Origin: Cephaloticoccus primus
GTDB lineage: Bacteria; Verrucomicrobiota; Verrucomicrobiia; Opitutales; Opitutaceae
NCBI RefSeq assembly: GCF_001580015.1
Contig: NZ_LSZQ01000057.1
Coordinates: forward strand, 1 to 64,000
Length of the DNA stretch: 64,000 bases
Direction of reading: 5' to 3'
This document shows positions 21,334 to 29,391 of this stretch, piece after piece. Position numbers and translations under genes: made by a program. Under the pieces are notes generated by a model. The model did not search any database and had not been told where the DNA came from. It saw only the letters and a list, made by a program, of their open reading frames with translations. Position 1 is the first letter of the stretch. Each line of letters begins with the position of its first letter.

Positions 21334-22374
21334 ATGAAGAAACCCCAACCTGCTTCGCCAGAGGCTCCCGCCCGCGTCACCCTAAAGGACATCGCTCAGG
21401 CAGCACGCGTTAGTGTTATGACAGTCTCCTACGCGCTGCGAGGCTCACCCCAAATTTCGCAGCCCCAGCGTGAGCGCATCCGTAAACTCGCTGCCGAGCT
21501 CGGGTATCACCCCGACCCGTTACTCACTCACTTAATGACACATCTGCGAGGCGGGCGCGGCTCCCCCAAGACGAGCGAAAACCTCGCGCTGCTAACCATG
21601 TATGAGCCCCCTTTCGTAAGTCGCTTGATCCACGGGGCCAGAGCACGCGCGGCGCAGCTTGGCTACACGCTCGACCGCATTAATCTGAGTCAGATCCCCA
21701 GCAAAGCCGTTCTCACACGCACCCTCCTCGCACGAGGTGTGGCAGGTATCATTCTGACCCCAGCAAAGTGCCCAGACACCTATCGCGAGCTGCTCGATTG
21801 GACGCTGTTTGCGACAACCGCAGTCGGATACTCTTTTACTGAGCTTCCGGTAAACCGCGTTGTCACACACCATTTCGACAATGCACACCGCGTCTTTGCC
21901 CTCCTTCGTGAGCGCGGCTTCAGCCGTATCGGCCTAGCAATGACTCCCGATATGGAATTCCGTGCTAACCACAGCTACAGCGGGGCTTACTGCCGACTCG
22001 ACGCAATCGATAGCGTCAAAACCGTGCCGATCCTCATGATTGAGGAGCAAACACGCCAACAAAGTGTTCCTCGTTGGCTGGCTCGCCACCGTCCCGACGC
22101 TGTCGTTTTGGCCAACTCCAACCATTTCCGCGAATCCATCCTGCCACACACCCCTATTTCCACTTTGCGCAAGACTGCCTTCGCCTGCCTAGACCAACAG
22201 CCGACCGATGGGATTGCGGGGATTGACCAACTCTTCGAGACGATCGGCACCAAGGCCGTTGACGACGTCGTTAACCAAATCCTTCGCAACGAACGTGGCC
22301 TACCAACCAACCCGATAGTGACAATGCTCGAAGGGAAATGGTGCGAAGCCGCTGGGCTTTATCCGCGACTGTAG
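21334..22374 (+). CDS. LacI-family transcriptional regulator
   Basis: This 346-residue regulator has a helix-turn-helix at residues 15-36 (VTLKDIAQAARVSVMTVSYALRG) and the hinge helix region ERIRKLAAELGYHPDP. A periplasmic-binding-like effector domain follows, with LLARGVAGIILTPAKCPDTY, HFDNAHRVFALLRERGFSRIGL and a C-terminal strand near LPTNPIVTMLEGKW. The motif 'PLLTHLMTHLR' after the hinge is common in LacI proteins of Opitutaceae. It is divergent from the TonB receptor-rhamnosidase operon, which it probably controls in response to a sugar. No Shine-Dalgarno motif precedes the ATG, but see the short upstream frame at 21262. Confidence 0.93.
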   Translation: MKKPQPASPEAPARVTLKDIAQAARVSVMTVSYALRGSPQISQPQRERIRKLAAELGYHPDPLLTHLMTHLRGGRGSPKTSENLALLTMYEPPFVSRLIHGARARAAQLGYTLDRINLSQIPSKAVLTRTLLARGVAGIILTPAKCPDTYRELLDWTLFATTAVGYSFTELPVNRVVTHHFDNAHRVFALLRERGFSRIGLAMTPDMEFRANHSYSGAYCRLDAIDSVKTVPILMIEEQTRQQSVPRWLARHRPDAVVLANSNHFRESILPHTPISTLRKTAFACLDQQPTDGIAGIDQLFETIGTKAVDDVVNQILRNERGLPTNPIVTMLEGKWCEAAGLYPRL

Positions 22375-22557
22375 TAGAGCAGCCACTTTTGCCACCCTCT
22401 CCCCCTCCATTTCTAACACCGAAACAGCCTGCAACCCCGCCCCATAAACCGCAGGCTCCGGCAGCGGCGTCCAAGGCTCGTAACTGGCAACTACTTTATG
22501 GTGACCGTAAACGTTTCGAGCATTGCTGCCTACCGTCGAGCTACTGGGCGGACTGGC
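22375..22557. other. Intergenic gap between lacI and the F420-reductase-like gene; unexplained open frame
   Basis: These 183 bases separate two convergent genes. On the minus strand the frame stays open from just after the reductase stop to about 22300 and reads with protein-like composition (for example KVVASYEPWTPLPEPAVYG, then VSVLEMEGERVAKVAAL) but has no start codon. It could be the remnant of a longer C-terminus of the neighbouring gene or a chance open frame. No terminator hairpin with a T tract is evident. Confidence 0.3.
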
Positions 22558-23235
22558 CTATAGAAGCACCTTGCGATTGTATAGCCAGTAGCCATCAGGC
22601 ACGGTAGTCTCACGCGAGGTTGCGGCCAATGTGGCTCTCATCGTGTCCTGATCAAGCGCCACGCAATACACCGGTCTGAATCGCTCAAAACGCCAACTTT
22701 CAGCAAGTCCACCGGCATCTACCGGGTCAAATCCGAGTTTATTGACGAATTCGCAGACGACGGATTTTGCATCGGCATCATCACTTGCAACCGGCATGGC
22801 GCGCCGCTCTGCTGCCCCCGCCGGTCGCGCATCCTTGAGAAGATCCTCTACCGTAATCGAGTTGAGGGCTTTGACAACACGCGCTCCCGGGAGCTGCTGC
22901 GCCAATAGCTCTGAGGTGGTCATTTCGCCACGCTGGAGCGTTCCAATCACCCCGTCCCGGTGCGGAAAGTAGTTGAGAAGGTCCACGACCACCTTCCCTG
23001 CCAGTTCCGTTGACGGCAATGATCGATAGGCGCGCAAGGGAACAGCCAATACCACCAAGTCACCGTAAGAAGCCGCTTCCTGCGCGGAGCCTGCCAGACA
23101 GCCAATCGTTTGGGCAACTGATTCAGCGCCGGACTTCCCGCGGGTATTGCTCAACATGACGCTGTAGCCAGCAGCGACGGCATGTTTGCCTATCGCCCTG
23201 GACATTGCACCTGCTCCAATAATTCCAATTTTCAT
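22558..23235 (-). CDS. NADPH-dependent F420 reductase-like / predicted dinucleotide-binding protein
   Basis: The 225-residue product from the ATG at 23235 has a Rossmann NADP site at its N-terminus (MKIGIIGAGAMSRAIGKHAV, then VMLSNTRGKSG) and the layout of the PF03807 F420-oxidoreductase family: DLVVLAVPLRAYRSLP, GKVVVDLLNYFP, LPGARVVKALNSI and a C-terminal FVNKLGFDPVDAGGLAESWRFERFRP. Members outside actinobacteria and archaea generally use substrates other than F420, so the reaction is unassigned. The start at 23235 is supported by GGAAG five bases upstream, rare in this window. It is divergent from uxuA. Confidence 0.85.
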   Translation of the reverse strand: MKIGIIGAGAMSRAIGKHAVAAGYSVMLSNTRGKSGAESVAQTIGCLAGSAQEAASYGDLVVLAVPLRAYRSLPSTELAGKVVVDLLNYFPHRDGVIGTLQRGEMTTSELLAQQLPGARVVKALNSITVEDLLKDARPAGAAERRAMPVASDDADAKSVVCEFVNKLGFDPVDAGGLAESWRFERFRPVYCVALDQDTMRATLAATSRETTVPDGYWLYNRKVLL

Positions 23236-23420
23236 AAATACTTCCAATAGCTCACATTAAGACTTGGTCAATTGATGTAACGCTATTGCACCAAACTGGG
23301 AAAACTCGGTGTCCACTCTGCCCCGAAATTACGGCTTTCCGAGACTGCTCCCAGTTGCGTTACTCGCACAAACCCGCGCTTCCCACTTTCTCCCCCTTCC
23401 CTTTTCCCCGCTAAAAAAAA

Positions 23421-24683
23421 ATGTCTGCACAGCCACCAAGTCCCGTCGGTGCCGCCGCCACCGTTCCTCAATCGGAATCGCCGCTTTTTCTCGCCGAGGC
23501 GATGCGCTGGTTTGGCCCCAGCGACCCGATTCCGCTCGAAGATATTCGCCAGACGGGCGCGACCGACATTTTCACCGCGCTGCACGAGATCCCCTATGGC
23601 GAGACCTGGGAGCGCGCCGACATTGAGGCGCGGCGCGACCTGATCGCCGCCGCCGGCCTGCGCTGGTCGGTCGTCGAATCCGTCCCCGTGCACGAGAGTA
23701 TCAAGACCCGCACGGGCGACTTCGCTGCGCGGATCGAGAACTACAAGGCCACGCTGCGAAACCTCGCCGCGGCGGGCATCCGCACCGTCATTTACAACTT
23801 CATGCCCGCGCTGGACTGGATCCGCACCGACATGGCGCACACGCTCGACGATGGCGCCGAGGGCCTGCTCTACGATCCGGTAAAGCTCGCCGCCTTCGAC
23901 CTCTACGGGCTCGCGCGCCCGGGGGCGGAGAGCGATTTCAGCGCCGAAGAGCGCGCAGACGCCGCCGCGTTTTGGGAAAAGCTCGGCTCTCAAGGCCAAG
24001 CCGCCTTCATCTGCCAAACGCTCGACTTTTTCCCCGGGCTAAAGGGCCAGGTCTCGCTCGACGATCTGCGTGGCATGCTCGCACCCTACGCGCACATTGA
24101 CTCTGCGAGACTCAAGGAGCACCTGCGCCTTTTCCTCCAGGAAATCGTCCCCGTGGCGACCGAGGTCGGCGTAAACCTCGCGATCCACCCCGACGACCCG
24201 CCCTTCCCCATCCTCGGGCTGCCGCGGATCATCTCCACCGAGCAAGACCTCGCCGATCTGGTCGCAATGGTCGATGCGCCCGCCAACGGCATCTGCTACT
24301 GCAACGGCTCGCTCGGCGCGCGTCCGAGCAACGACCTGCCGCGCATCGCACGCCGCTTCGCGGGCCGCATCCACGCACTGCACTTACGCACCGTCGTGCA
24401 CACCGCAGGCGGCGCCTTCTACGAAGGCCCACACCTCGCTAACAGCGCAAAAATGGCCGCCGTCGTCCGCACGTTTCTGGAGGAGACGCGCCGCCGCCAC
24501 GCCGCGGGCGAGCCGAACTGGCAACTCGTTTTCCGGCCCGACCACGCGCACAAGATTCTCGACGACTTCCGCCGCCCCGAGCCCGCCTGCCCGGGCTACC
24601 CGCTCATCGGCCGCCTGCGCGGCCTCGCCGAGCTGCGCGGCCTCCAACACGGCATCTCCGCCATGCTGGAGCCGGCGAGCTAG
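23421..24683 (+). CDS. uxuA: Mannonate dehydratase
   Basis: This 420-residue enzyme dehydrates D-mannonate to 2-keto-3-deoxy-gluconate in hexuronate catabolism. UxuA marks include MRWFGPSDPIPLEDIRQTGA, VPVHESIKTRTGD, TVIYNFMPALDWIRTD, VNLAIHPDDPPFPILGLPRI, the CNGSLGARPSNDL segment, RIHALHLRTV, and the C-terminal FRPDHAHKILDDF with metal-binding His/Asp. The ATG is preceded by a run of A and a pyrimidine-rich leader, with no Shine-Dalgarno motif. It fits the carbohydrate theme of 16948-24683 (pectin, glucuronan or gellan-type substrates), but no other hexuronate gene is in the window. Confidence 0.96.
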   Translation: MSAQPPSPVGAAATVPQSESPLFLAEAMRWFGPSDPIPLEDIRQTGATDIFTALHEIPYGETWERADIEARRDLIAAAGLRWSVVESVPVHESIKTRTGDFAARIENYKATLRNLAAAGIRTVIYNFMPALDWIRTDMAHTLDDGAEGLLYDPVKLAAFDLYGLARPGAESDFSAEERADAAAFWEKLGSQGQAAFICQTLDFFPGLKGQVSLDDLRGMLAPYAHIDSARLKEHLRLFLQEIVPVATEVGVNLAIHPDDPPFPILGLPRIISTEQDLADLVAMVDAPANGICYCNGSLGARPSNDLPRIARRFAGRIHALHLRTVVHTAGGAFYEGPHLANSAKMAAVVRTFLEETRRRHAAGEPNWQLVFRPDHAHKILDDFRRPEPACPGYPLIGRLRGLAELRGLQHGISAMLEPAS

Positions 24684-24778
24684 CAAAGCAGCGCGTGCCT
24701 TCTCCGCCCACTCACGCGCGCGCAACTTAGGACACACGCGGGCAGCTCTGCTCTGCTATCGCAGGGGCGGAGGGGCGG

Positions 24779-24800
24779 GGGTCACAGACCCTTTTATTTT
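24779..24800 (+). terminator. Probable uxuA terminator, built from a repeat module
   Basis: GGGTC-ACA-GACCC (24779-24791) is followed by TTTTATTTT (24792-24800), a plausible intrinsic terminator about 95 bases after the uxuA stop. Read on the minus strand the same bases are GCAAAATAAAAGGGTC, TGT, GACCC, which resembles the AAAGTAAAACGGTC module found in uvrA and in repeat copy A. Confidence 0.65.
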
Positions 24801-24960
24801 GCGAGCCGCTCGCCCTCCCGCCTGGCGGCTCGTCACTTGCCCACTCCCATTTACGGCATCGCGAGCGCAGAACGAACGGCCGCGCTAGAGCAGTATTTTC
24901 CCGTTAACCCAAAACTCGCCCAAACGGGTTTTTGCTTCATTCACATTTTGATGCCTCACC
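24779..24960. repeat. Degenerate, rearranged copy D of the modular hairpin repeat
   Basis: Beyond the terminator module there is a CGAGCCG/CGGCTCG stem (within 24801-24830) whose loop CTCGCCCTCCCGCCTGG is nearly shared with the right flank of copy C (CTCGCCCTCCCGCTTGG near 52608). CCCATTT (24846-24852) then pairs with AAACGGG (24922-24928), and the following GGGTTTTTGCTTCATTC resembles the block after the CCCAAA element in copies A and B. The 25-bp stem and the AATTTGCGA stem are missing. The remaining bases from 24684 to 25068 show no gene. Confidence 0.6.
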
Positions 24961-25068
24961 TCCTGTCACCACGCATCAGGGGGGGCTCCCTTGACTTGGC
25001 TGGGCGACAGGCATAAACACGCAGAGACTCGACGCCCTTCACGAAACCTCCAGCCAACGCACGACGCC

Positions 25069-25338
25069 ATGATACGCCTCCACATCGGTAAAAGACGGCA
25101 AACGACCTTCCCGAAAATCCTCTGCGACTGGATCGGAGTAGAGCCCGGCGGCGATATTTCCGTGCATCTGGAAAAGGGGAGAATCGTCATAACCCCACCG
25201 ATGGGCGCAGGCATACTCGCCAAGTACGCCAAAAACGCGGTCAACGACAGGCGCACGGATGACGAAATCGCCAGCCAATATGCGGCCGCAAGTGATGAAC
25301 GCGTCCAACGACAAGCCGCCCGCCGACGCCGCGCTTGA
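25069..25338 (+). CDS. AbrB/MazE-type antitoxin of a PIN toxin pair
   Basis: This 89-residue protein starts at ATG 25069 and opens with a swapped-hairpin AbrB domain: MIRLHIGKRRQTTFPKILCD, then WIGVEPGGDISVHLEKGRIV, ITPP. This domain usually binds operator DNA and a toxin partner. The C-terminal half (AKYAKNAVNDRRTDDEIASQ) is a typical toxin-binding tail. The end of the gene overlaps the start of the PIN-domain gene by about 44 bases, the normal layout of a type II toxin-antitoxin pair. The pair is probably autoregulated. Confidence 0.8.
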   Translation: MIRLHIGKRRQTTFPKILCDWIGVEPGGDISVHLEKGRIVITPPMGAGILAKYAKNAVNDRRTDDEIASQYAAASDERVQRQAARRRRA

Positions 25339-25756
25339 TACCAACGTCGCAGTGCGCTACCTCACCGCCGACGATCCGGAACAAACGGCGCAAGCGATCC
25401 AGCTTATTGGAGAGTCCCCGCCCGGGAGCCTCTACTTGGATCATTTGGTAATAATAGAGGTAATTTGGGTGCTGCGAGGGCGCTACAAGATCCCGAGACA
25501 GGAGGTTGCTACCGCCATCCAATCCCTGATGGAAAAGCCCTCAGTCAGAATCAGTGCGCACAGTCGAAATGCGATGGAGCGCTACTCACAAACCAACCTC
25601 GACTTCGTTGATTGTTGGCTTGCCGCGAGGGCCTGCGAAACTGGCCAGTTCATCGCCAGCTTCGACCGCGATTACCGCAAGTTTAAGGACGTCATAGCTC
25701 TGCCGCCGCTGCCGCTTTTGGAGAGACTCAAAGGACGAAGGTTGCGGGGCGTTTGA
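25295..25756 (+). CDS. PIN-domain ribonuclease toxin (VapC-like)
   Basis: This PIN nuclease is predicted to cleave RNA when its antitoxin is lost. Conserved acidic residues are in ALDTNVAVRYL (first Asp), LVIIEVIWVLRG (Glu), NLDFVDCWLAARA (Asp) and FIASFDRDYRKF (Asp). From the ATG at 25295 it has 153 residues; ATGs at 25280 or 25259 are possible. It overlaps the antitoxin gene at its start, and its 3' end overlaps the convergent GHMP kinase gene by 29 bases. Confidence 0.85.
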   Translation: MNASNDKPPADAALDTNVAVRYLTADDPEQTAQAIQLIGESPPGSLYLDHLVIIEVIWVLRGRYKIPRQEVATAIQSLMEKPSVRISAHSRNAMERYSQTNLDFVDCWLAARACETGQFIASFDRDYRKFKDVIALPPLPLLERLKGRRLRGV

Positions 25757-26987
25757 GTTTTTTGGCGAGGCGGGTGAGTGCGGGCAGCGATTCGCGCTCT
25801 AGGAGGACGACGACGGTGCCGCCGCTGCCGCCGCCGCTCACGCGCGCGCCGTAGAGGCCGCGTCTCGCGCCCTGTGCGCGCACGGCTTCGACCATCGCAT
25901 CGGTCTCCGGGCAGCCCAGCCCGATGGATGAGTAGCCCGCGTGCGATTGGTACAGGAGCTCGCCGAGTGCGGCCAGTGACTCGCTGCGATTTTTCGCATT
26001 CACGCCGCGCAACAGTGCCAGCGCCAGTTCGCCGCGGTAGTTTTCCTCAACCGGAAAACTCACTCCCGCGCGCACAGGGTAGCTGCGGCGCGGCTCGACC
26101 ACCGAGAGCGGATCGTCCACGCCGCCGAAACTCGCGAGGAAGGCGCGGCCGCTCATCTTCTCGGGCAAGTCTTCGGGCGACAGGCTGCGCACGACCGATG
26201 GCGCCAGCTCGGTCGCGTAGCCGAGCCGCCGCCCGAGCGCGCGCTCAACGAGTTTTTTCCCCATAAAGGCGGCGGCGCGCGCGGTCGCGTAGGGCGAGTC
26301 GCTCACCGCATGTTTCACGCCGCTGGGCCAGCCCACCGCGACCACGCCCGCGGGCAGCTTTACCGGCGCACCCAGCACATCCGGGCGGCACAGGATCGGC
26401 AGCAGCGCGCGCGGCACCCCGTTGGCCGAGGCGAGCTGATCCATGAGCCCGCAGGGCGCGCCCACGATCTCGTTTTCCACGCGCTGGGCGAGCCGCGCCA
26501 GCGCGGTGCCCTTGAGCCGCGGGCCGAAAAACTTCTCCAGCGCGCGCAGCGTGGCGACCTCCAGAGCCGCGCTGCTCGATACGCCCATCGACCCCGGCAC
26601 GCTCGACGAGATCTCGAAGCGCAGCCCTCCCGAGTCTCCCGCTCCGCCGCCCCTTTGGCTCGCGCTCGACACCAGCTTCTCCACGGGCTTCCCTCGCTCC
26701 TTCGCGTAGAGCCACAGGCAGCCGTAAGGGTAGCGCAGCCACTTGGGCACTTCGGCGGGCGGCGTCCCGGGGGTGACTTGCGTCTCGCCGTAAGTCTCGC
26801 TCGCGAAGACCAGCTTCGGTGAGCCCGACGACTCGCAAGCCCGCGAAATGCGCTTCGGCGGCAGCTCCGTGATCGTCACGCGCGTCGTCAGCGAGAGCGG
26901 CATCTCCAGCACGAGCGAGCCGCTGTAGTCGGCCACTCCGCCCATGAAGTCCAGGCGGCCCGGGGCCTCGGCAGTTACGGTTTTCAT
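25728..26987 (-). CDS. GHMP kinase, probably galactokinase-like
   Basis: This 419-residue sugar kinase has the N-terminal motif APGRLDFMGGVADYSGS, matching the galactokinase signature GRxNxxGxxxDY in a divergent form. The ATP-binding GHMP motif is PGSMGVSSSAALEVATL, with NEIVGAPCGLMDQLASANG following. The C-terminal motif is GARVSGGGSGGTVVVL. In galactokinases the Asp of the MDQ region is the catalytic base. The operon partner galT supports galactose (or a derivative) as substrate. An unusual Gly/Ser-rich insert (SQRGGGAGDSGG) precedes the ATP motif. Its start is 4 bases after the IMPase-like stop, so the two are co-translated. Confidence 0.8.
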   Translation of the reverse strand: MKTVTAEAPGRLDFMGGVADYSGSLVLEMPLSLTTRVTITELPPKRISRACESSGSPKLVFASETYGETQVTPGTPPAEVPKWLRYPYGCLWLYAKERGKPVEKLVSSASQRGGGAGDSGGLRFEISSSVPGSMGVSSSAALEVATLRALEKFFGPRLKGTALARLAQRVENEIVGAPCGLMDQLASANGVPRALLPILCRPDVLGAPVKLPAGVVAVGWPSGVKHAVSDSPYATARAAAFMGKKLVERALGRRLGYATELAPSVVRSLSPEDLPEKMSGRAFLASFGGVDDPLSVVEPRRSYPVRAGVSFPVEENYRGELALALLRGVNAKNRSESLAALGELLYQSHAGYSSIGLGCPETDAMVEAVRAQGARRGLYGARVSGGGSGGTVVVLLERESLPALTRLAKKLKRPATFVL

Positions 26988-26991
26988 GTGT

Positions 26992-28005
26992 TCAGCAATA
27001 CTCCTTGATCAGGCGCTTGAGGATGGGGCGCACTTTCCGCGCGAGCGTGGGGTTGGCGTAGCCCATCCACGCAATCGGAGTCGTGGTGTCGAGCGGCGCG
27101 CGCAGCGGCCGGCCCTCGGGCGTCTCCACCACGCCGCCCGCCTCCTCCAGAATCAGTGCCGCGCACACGTCGTAGGGGTGGCAGCACAGCGTCGCACTGC
27201 CGAGCCCGAGCTTGGCGTAAACGAGCGGGCGCAGGTCACCGAGCATCCGGTCGTGCCCGATCAGCAGCTCATACATCTGGCCGCCGGAGCAGATGTACTG
27301 ATCATCAAAAACGAGCTGCCCGCCGTTCTTGCCCAAGATGCCGAGCTCGCGCCACAGCGCCTCCTCAATCGTGCCGAGCAGCCCTTTACCCTCGGGGAAA
27401 AAACGCGAGATCGAGGCAAAGCCATGCTCGAAATCCGTCGCGCGCGAAGGCCGCGGGCTCAGCCGCGACCAGCGCCGCTCGCGCAGGTCAAAGGCGCGCG
27501 CCACCACGCCCTTTCCGCGCACGGCGCTGAGCTGGTCGCTGCGCCACATCTTGCTGGTCGACAGCTCGGTCATCGCCGCGACGACGATGTCGCCGAGCGT
27601 GTTTTTACTGCCGCGCTGCGGCGCGAGGCCGGCGATCGCCCACGCGCTGCGCTTGTCGTACATCAGGTTTCGCGTGCCGTCGATCGGGTCGAGGATGCAC
27701 CTGAACAGCGTCTGCCCGGCGCGCAGCCCGCGCGGGAAAGTCACGACCTCGCTGTCCTCGATTCCCTCCATGACCAGTTGCACGGGCCACTTGCGCGGCC
27801 AGTGCGCCTCGAACCACTCGAAGATCGCGTCCTCGGTGATCTTGTCGACTTCGTAGATCGTATCGGCTGCGGTGACTGCGGCGATCCGCGCAAAGGTCGC
27901 ACCGCGCTTGGCGCGGGCGGCGACGAGCGTGTCGCGGATGTGGTCTTGCAGGGCGCAGAGTAGCTTGCGCGCGGTGTCGAGGTTGGGCGTCGTTGTCGTG
28001 CTCAA
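26992..28005 (-). CDS. Inositol-monophosphatase-family sugar phosphatase in the galactose operon
   Basis: This 337-residue protein (from TTG at 28005) has the FIG/IMPase metal sites: Glu in VMEGIEDSEVV, DPIDGTRNLMYD, and the late Asp in CCHPYDVCAALILEEAGG. The family hydrolyses inositol, fructose-1,6- or galactose-1-phosphates using Mg2+. No ATG exists before the conserved domain, and the frame runs upstream into galT, so TTG is the best of poor choices. It is the middle gene of galT / IMPase / GHMP kinase, which suggests control of galactose-1-phosphate or a related sugar phosphate. A second IMPase is at 58295. Confidence 0.8.
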   Translation of the reverse strand: MSTTTTPNLDTARKLLCALQDHIRDTLVAARAKRGATFARIAAVTAADTIYEVDKITEDAIFEWFEAHWPRKWPVQLVMEGIEDSEVVTFPRGLRAGQTLFRCILDPIDGTRNLMYDKRSAWAIAGLAPQRGSKNTLGDIVVAAMTELSTSKMWRSDQLSAVRGKGVVARAFDLRERRWSRLSPRPSRATDFEHGFASISRFFPEGKGLLGTIEEALWRELGILGKNGGQLVFDDQYICSGGQMYELLIGHDRMLGDLRPLVYAKLGLGSATLCCHPYDVCAALILEEAGGVVETPEGRPLRAPLDTTTPIAWMGYANPTLARKVRPILKRLIKEYC

Positions 28006-28144
28006 AATGTGGGTGAGGTAGAGGAACCGTTTTTGGGGAGTGGGGGGGAAAGCGGCAGTGCGAGAAAAAGTGTGAGGTGCCCGCAGGCAGGGAACAAGCC
28101 ACGCGTGCGTGCACCCCTCGGCGCGCGCGCGCACGCGTTTCTCC

Positions 28145-29314
28145 TCAAGCGGAGGCCGAAGCGGTCTCGCGCGCGAGCCGATAGTGCCGCGTGCCTGAGA
28201 CGGCGCGCAGCTCGGCGGCCTTGGCATCGGGGTCAGACTCGTTGGTCATCGAGCCACCGCCGACCTCGGGGCCCGCCAGATACTTGAGCGTGTCGGGTTT
28301 TCGCAGCGGCGGGTGAAACTCGATGTGAAACGGATAGGCCGCGTAGTCGCCGCCGTCCGTCGGCGCCTGGTGGATCGCCATCACATACGGCATCGGCATC
28401 TGCCAGAGATTATCGTAGCGGGTGGTGACCTCGCGGATCATGAGCCCGAGCGCGCGCTGCTCGTCCGCGCTCAGTTCGGCCAGCGAGGCGAGCTGCCGCC
28501 GCGGCAGGATAAACACCTCGTACGCGTAGCGCGCAAACCACGGCACGCAGGCCACGAAGTGCGCGTTTTGCCCGATCACGCGCGGGCCCGCGAGCTCGCG
28601 CCACAAGATCTCCTGGCCGATAAAGCCGCCGCCCGTTTTTGCATAAAAACGGCGGCTGCTCTCCACCTCGCGCACGGTGTGACCGTAAATCATGTTGCCC
28701 GCGTAAATCTGGCAGTGCGGGTGCGGGTTGGAAGTGCCGACGAGCGCGCCTTTGTTCTCAAAAATCAGCACGTGATCGACGTCCGCGCGCGCGCCCAGCT
28801 CGCGGTAGCGCTCGGCCCAGAGCGCGACCACCGCCGCGCACTCGTCGTCGCGCAGATCGACAAAGGTCTTCCCGTGATCGGGGCTGTAGCAGACGACCTC
28901 CGCCGTGCCGGTGGCCTGCCTAGTCTGGTAAAACGCATCGCCCGCGCTGGGCACGCCACCACCGAAACAGGGCAGGTCGTTGGTAAAACAGTACACGCCC
29001 GTGTAGTCGGGGTTGCGCCGTCCCTCCAGCCGCAGGTTTCCCGGGCACAGCGCGCAGGTCGGGTCGTAGCTCGGCGGGCGTGCATCCGCATCGGCAGGCT
29101 TATGCGTGTCGCCGATCCACGGGCGCCCACCGCGGTGCGCCGTGTAGAGCACCCACTCTTCGCGCAGCGGGTGCCAGCGCTGCTCCCAAAGAGGACTCGC
29201 GGGCGGCGCCACCGCCGCTGCCGTTTTATCGGCGGGCTCGGGCGCAGGGGAGCGCGGAGCAGGGGATGGGGGCTCGGAAACAGGCGGGGCAGCGGGAGCG
29301 GGTGAAGCGTTCAT
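28145..29314 (-). CDS. galT: Galactose-1-phosphate uridylyltransferase
   Basis: This 389-residue histidine-triad-fold enzyme exchanges UMP between UDP-glucose and galactose-1-phosphate. The active-site motif is in TSNPHPHCQIY (HPHCQ; catalytic His between Pro and Cys). Zinc-site Cys residues are in the DPTCALCPGN segment. HEWVLYTAHRGGRPW-type N-terminal and PYVMAIHQAPTDGG C-terminal segments are also present. The first ~30 residues are Pro/Ala-rich and not conserved; ATG 29314 (MNASPAPAAPP) was preferred to ATG 29332. It is first of the three-gene galactose operon, with repeat copy B just upstream. Confidence 0.93.
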   Translation of the reverse strand: MNASPAPAAPPVSEPPSPAPRSPAPEPADKTAAAVAPPASPLWEQRWHPLREEWVLYTAHRGGRPWIGDTHKPADADARPPSYDPTCALCPGNLRLEGRRNPDYTGVYCFTNDLPCFGGGVPSAGDAFYQTRQATGTAEVVCYSPDHGKTFVDLRDDECAAVVALWAERYRELGARADVDHVLIFENKGALVGTSNPHPHCQIYAGNMIYGHTVREVESSRRFYAKTGGGFIGQEILWRELAGPRVIGQNAHFVACVPWFARYAYEVFILPRRQLASLAELSADEQRALGLMIREVTTRYDNLWQMPMPYVMAIHQAPTDGGDYAAYPFHIEFHPPLRKPDTLKYLAGPEVGGGSMTNESDPDAKAAELRAVSGTRHYRLARETASASA

Positions 29315-29391
29315 TCGGAGCCGTTGCGGCAACAGCGTAGCGGGCGCAAGGTCAAGCCACGATCAGTCGTGGCGCCAACACAGACCTCGAT

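Noticed and set aside
22338-22607. Plus-strand frame after lacI (MVRSRWALSATVVEQ...)
   Set aside because: Pro/Pro-Ala-rich low complexity, overlaps two genes, and has no recognisable start context or domain.
16948-24683. Describing 16948-24683 as a classical Bacteroidetes polysaccharide utilisation locus
   Set aside because: There is no SusD homologue and no hybrid two-component or ECF/anti-sigma system; only a receptor, a hydrolase, a LacI regulator and a distant uxuA are seen.
24991-25068. Longer antitoxin starting at 24991 (MTWLGDRHKHAETRR)
   Set aside because: The upstream 26 residues have no AbrB similarity and overlap the end of the degenerate repeat region; the domain begins exactly at MIRLHIGK (25069).
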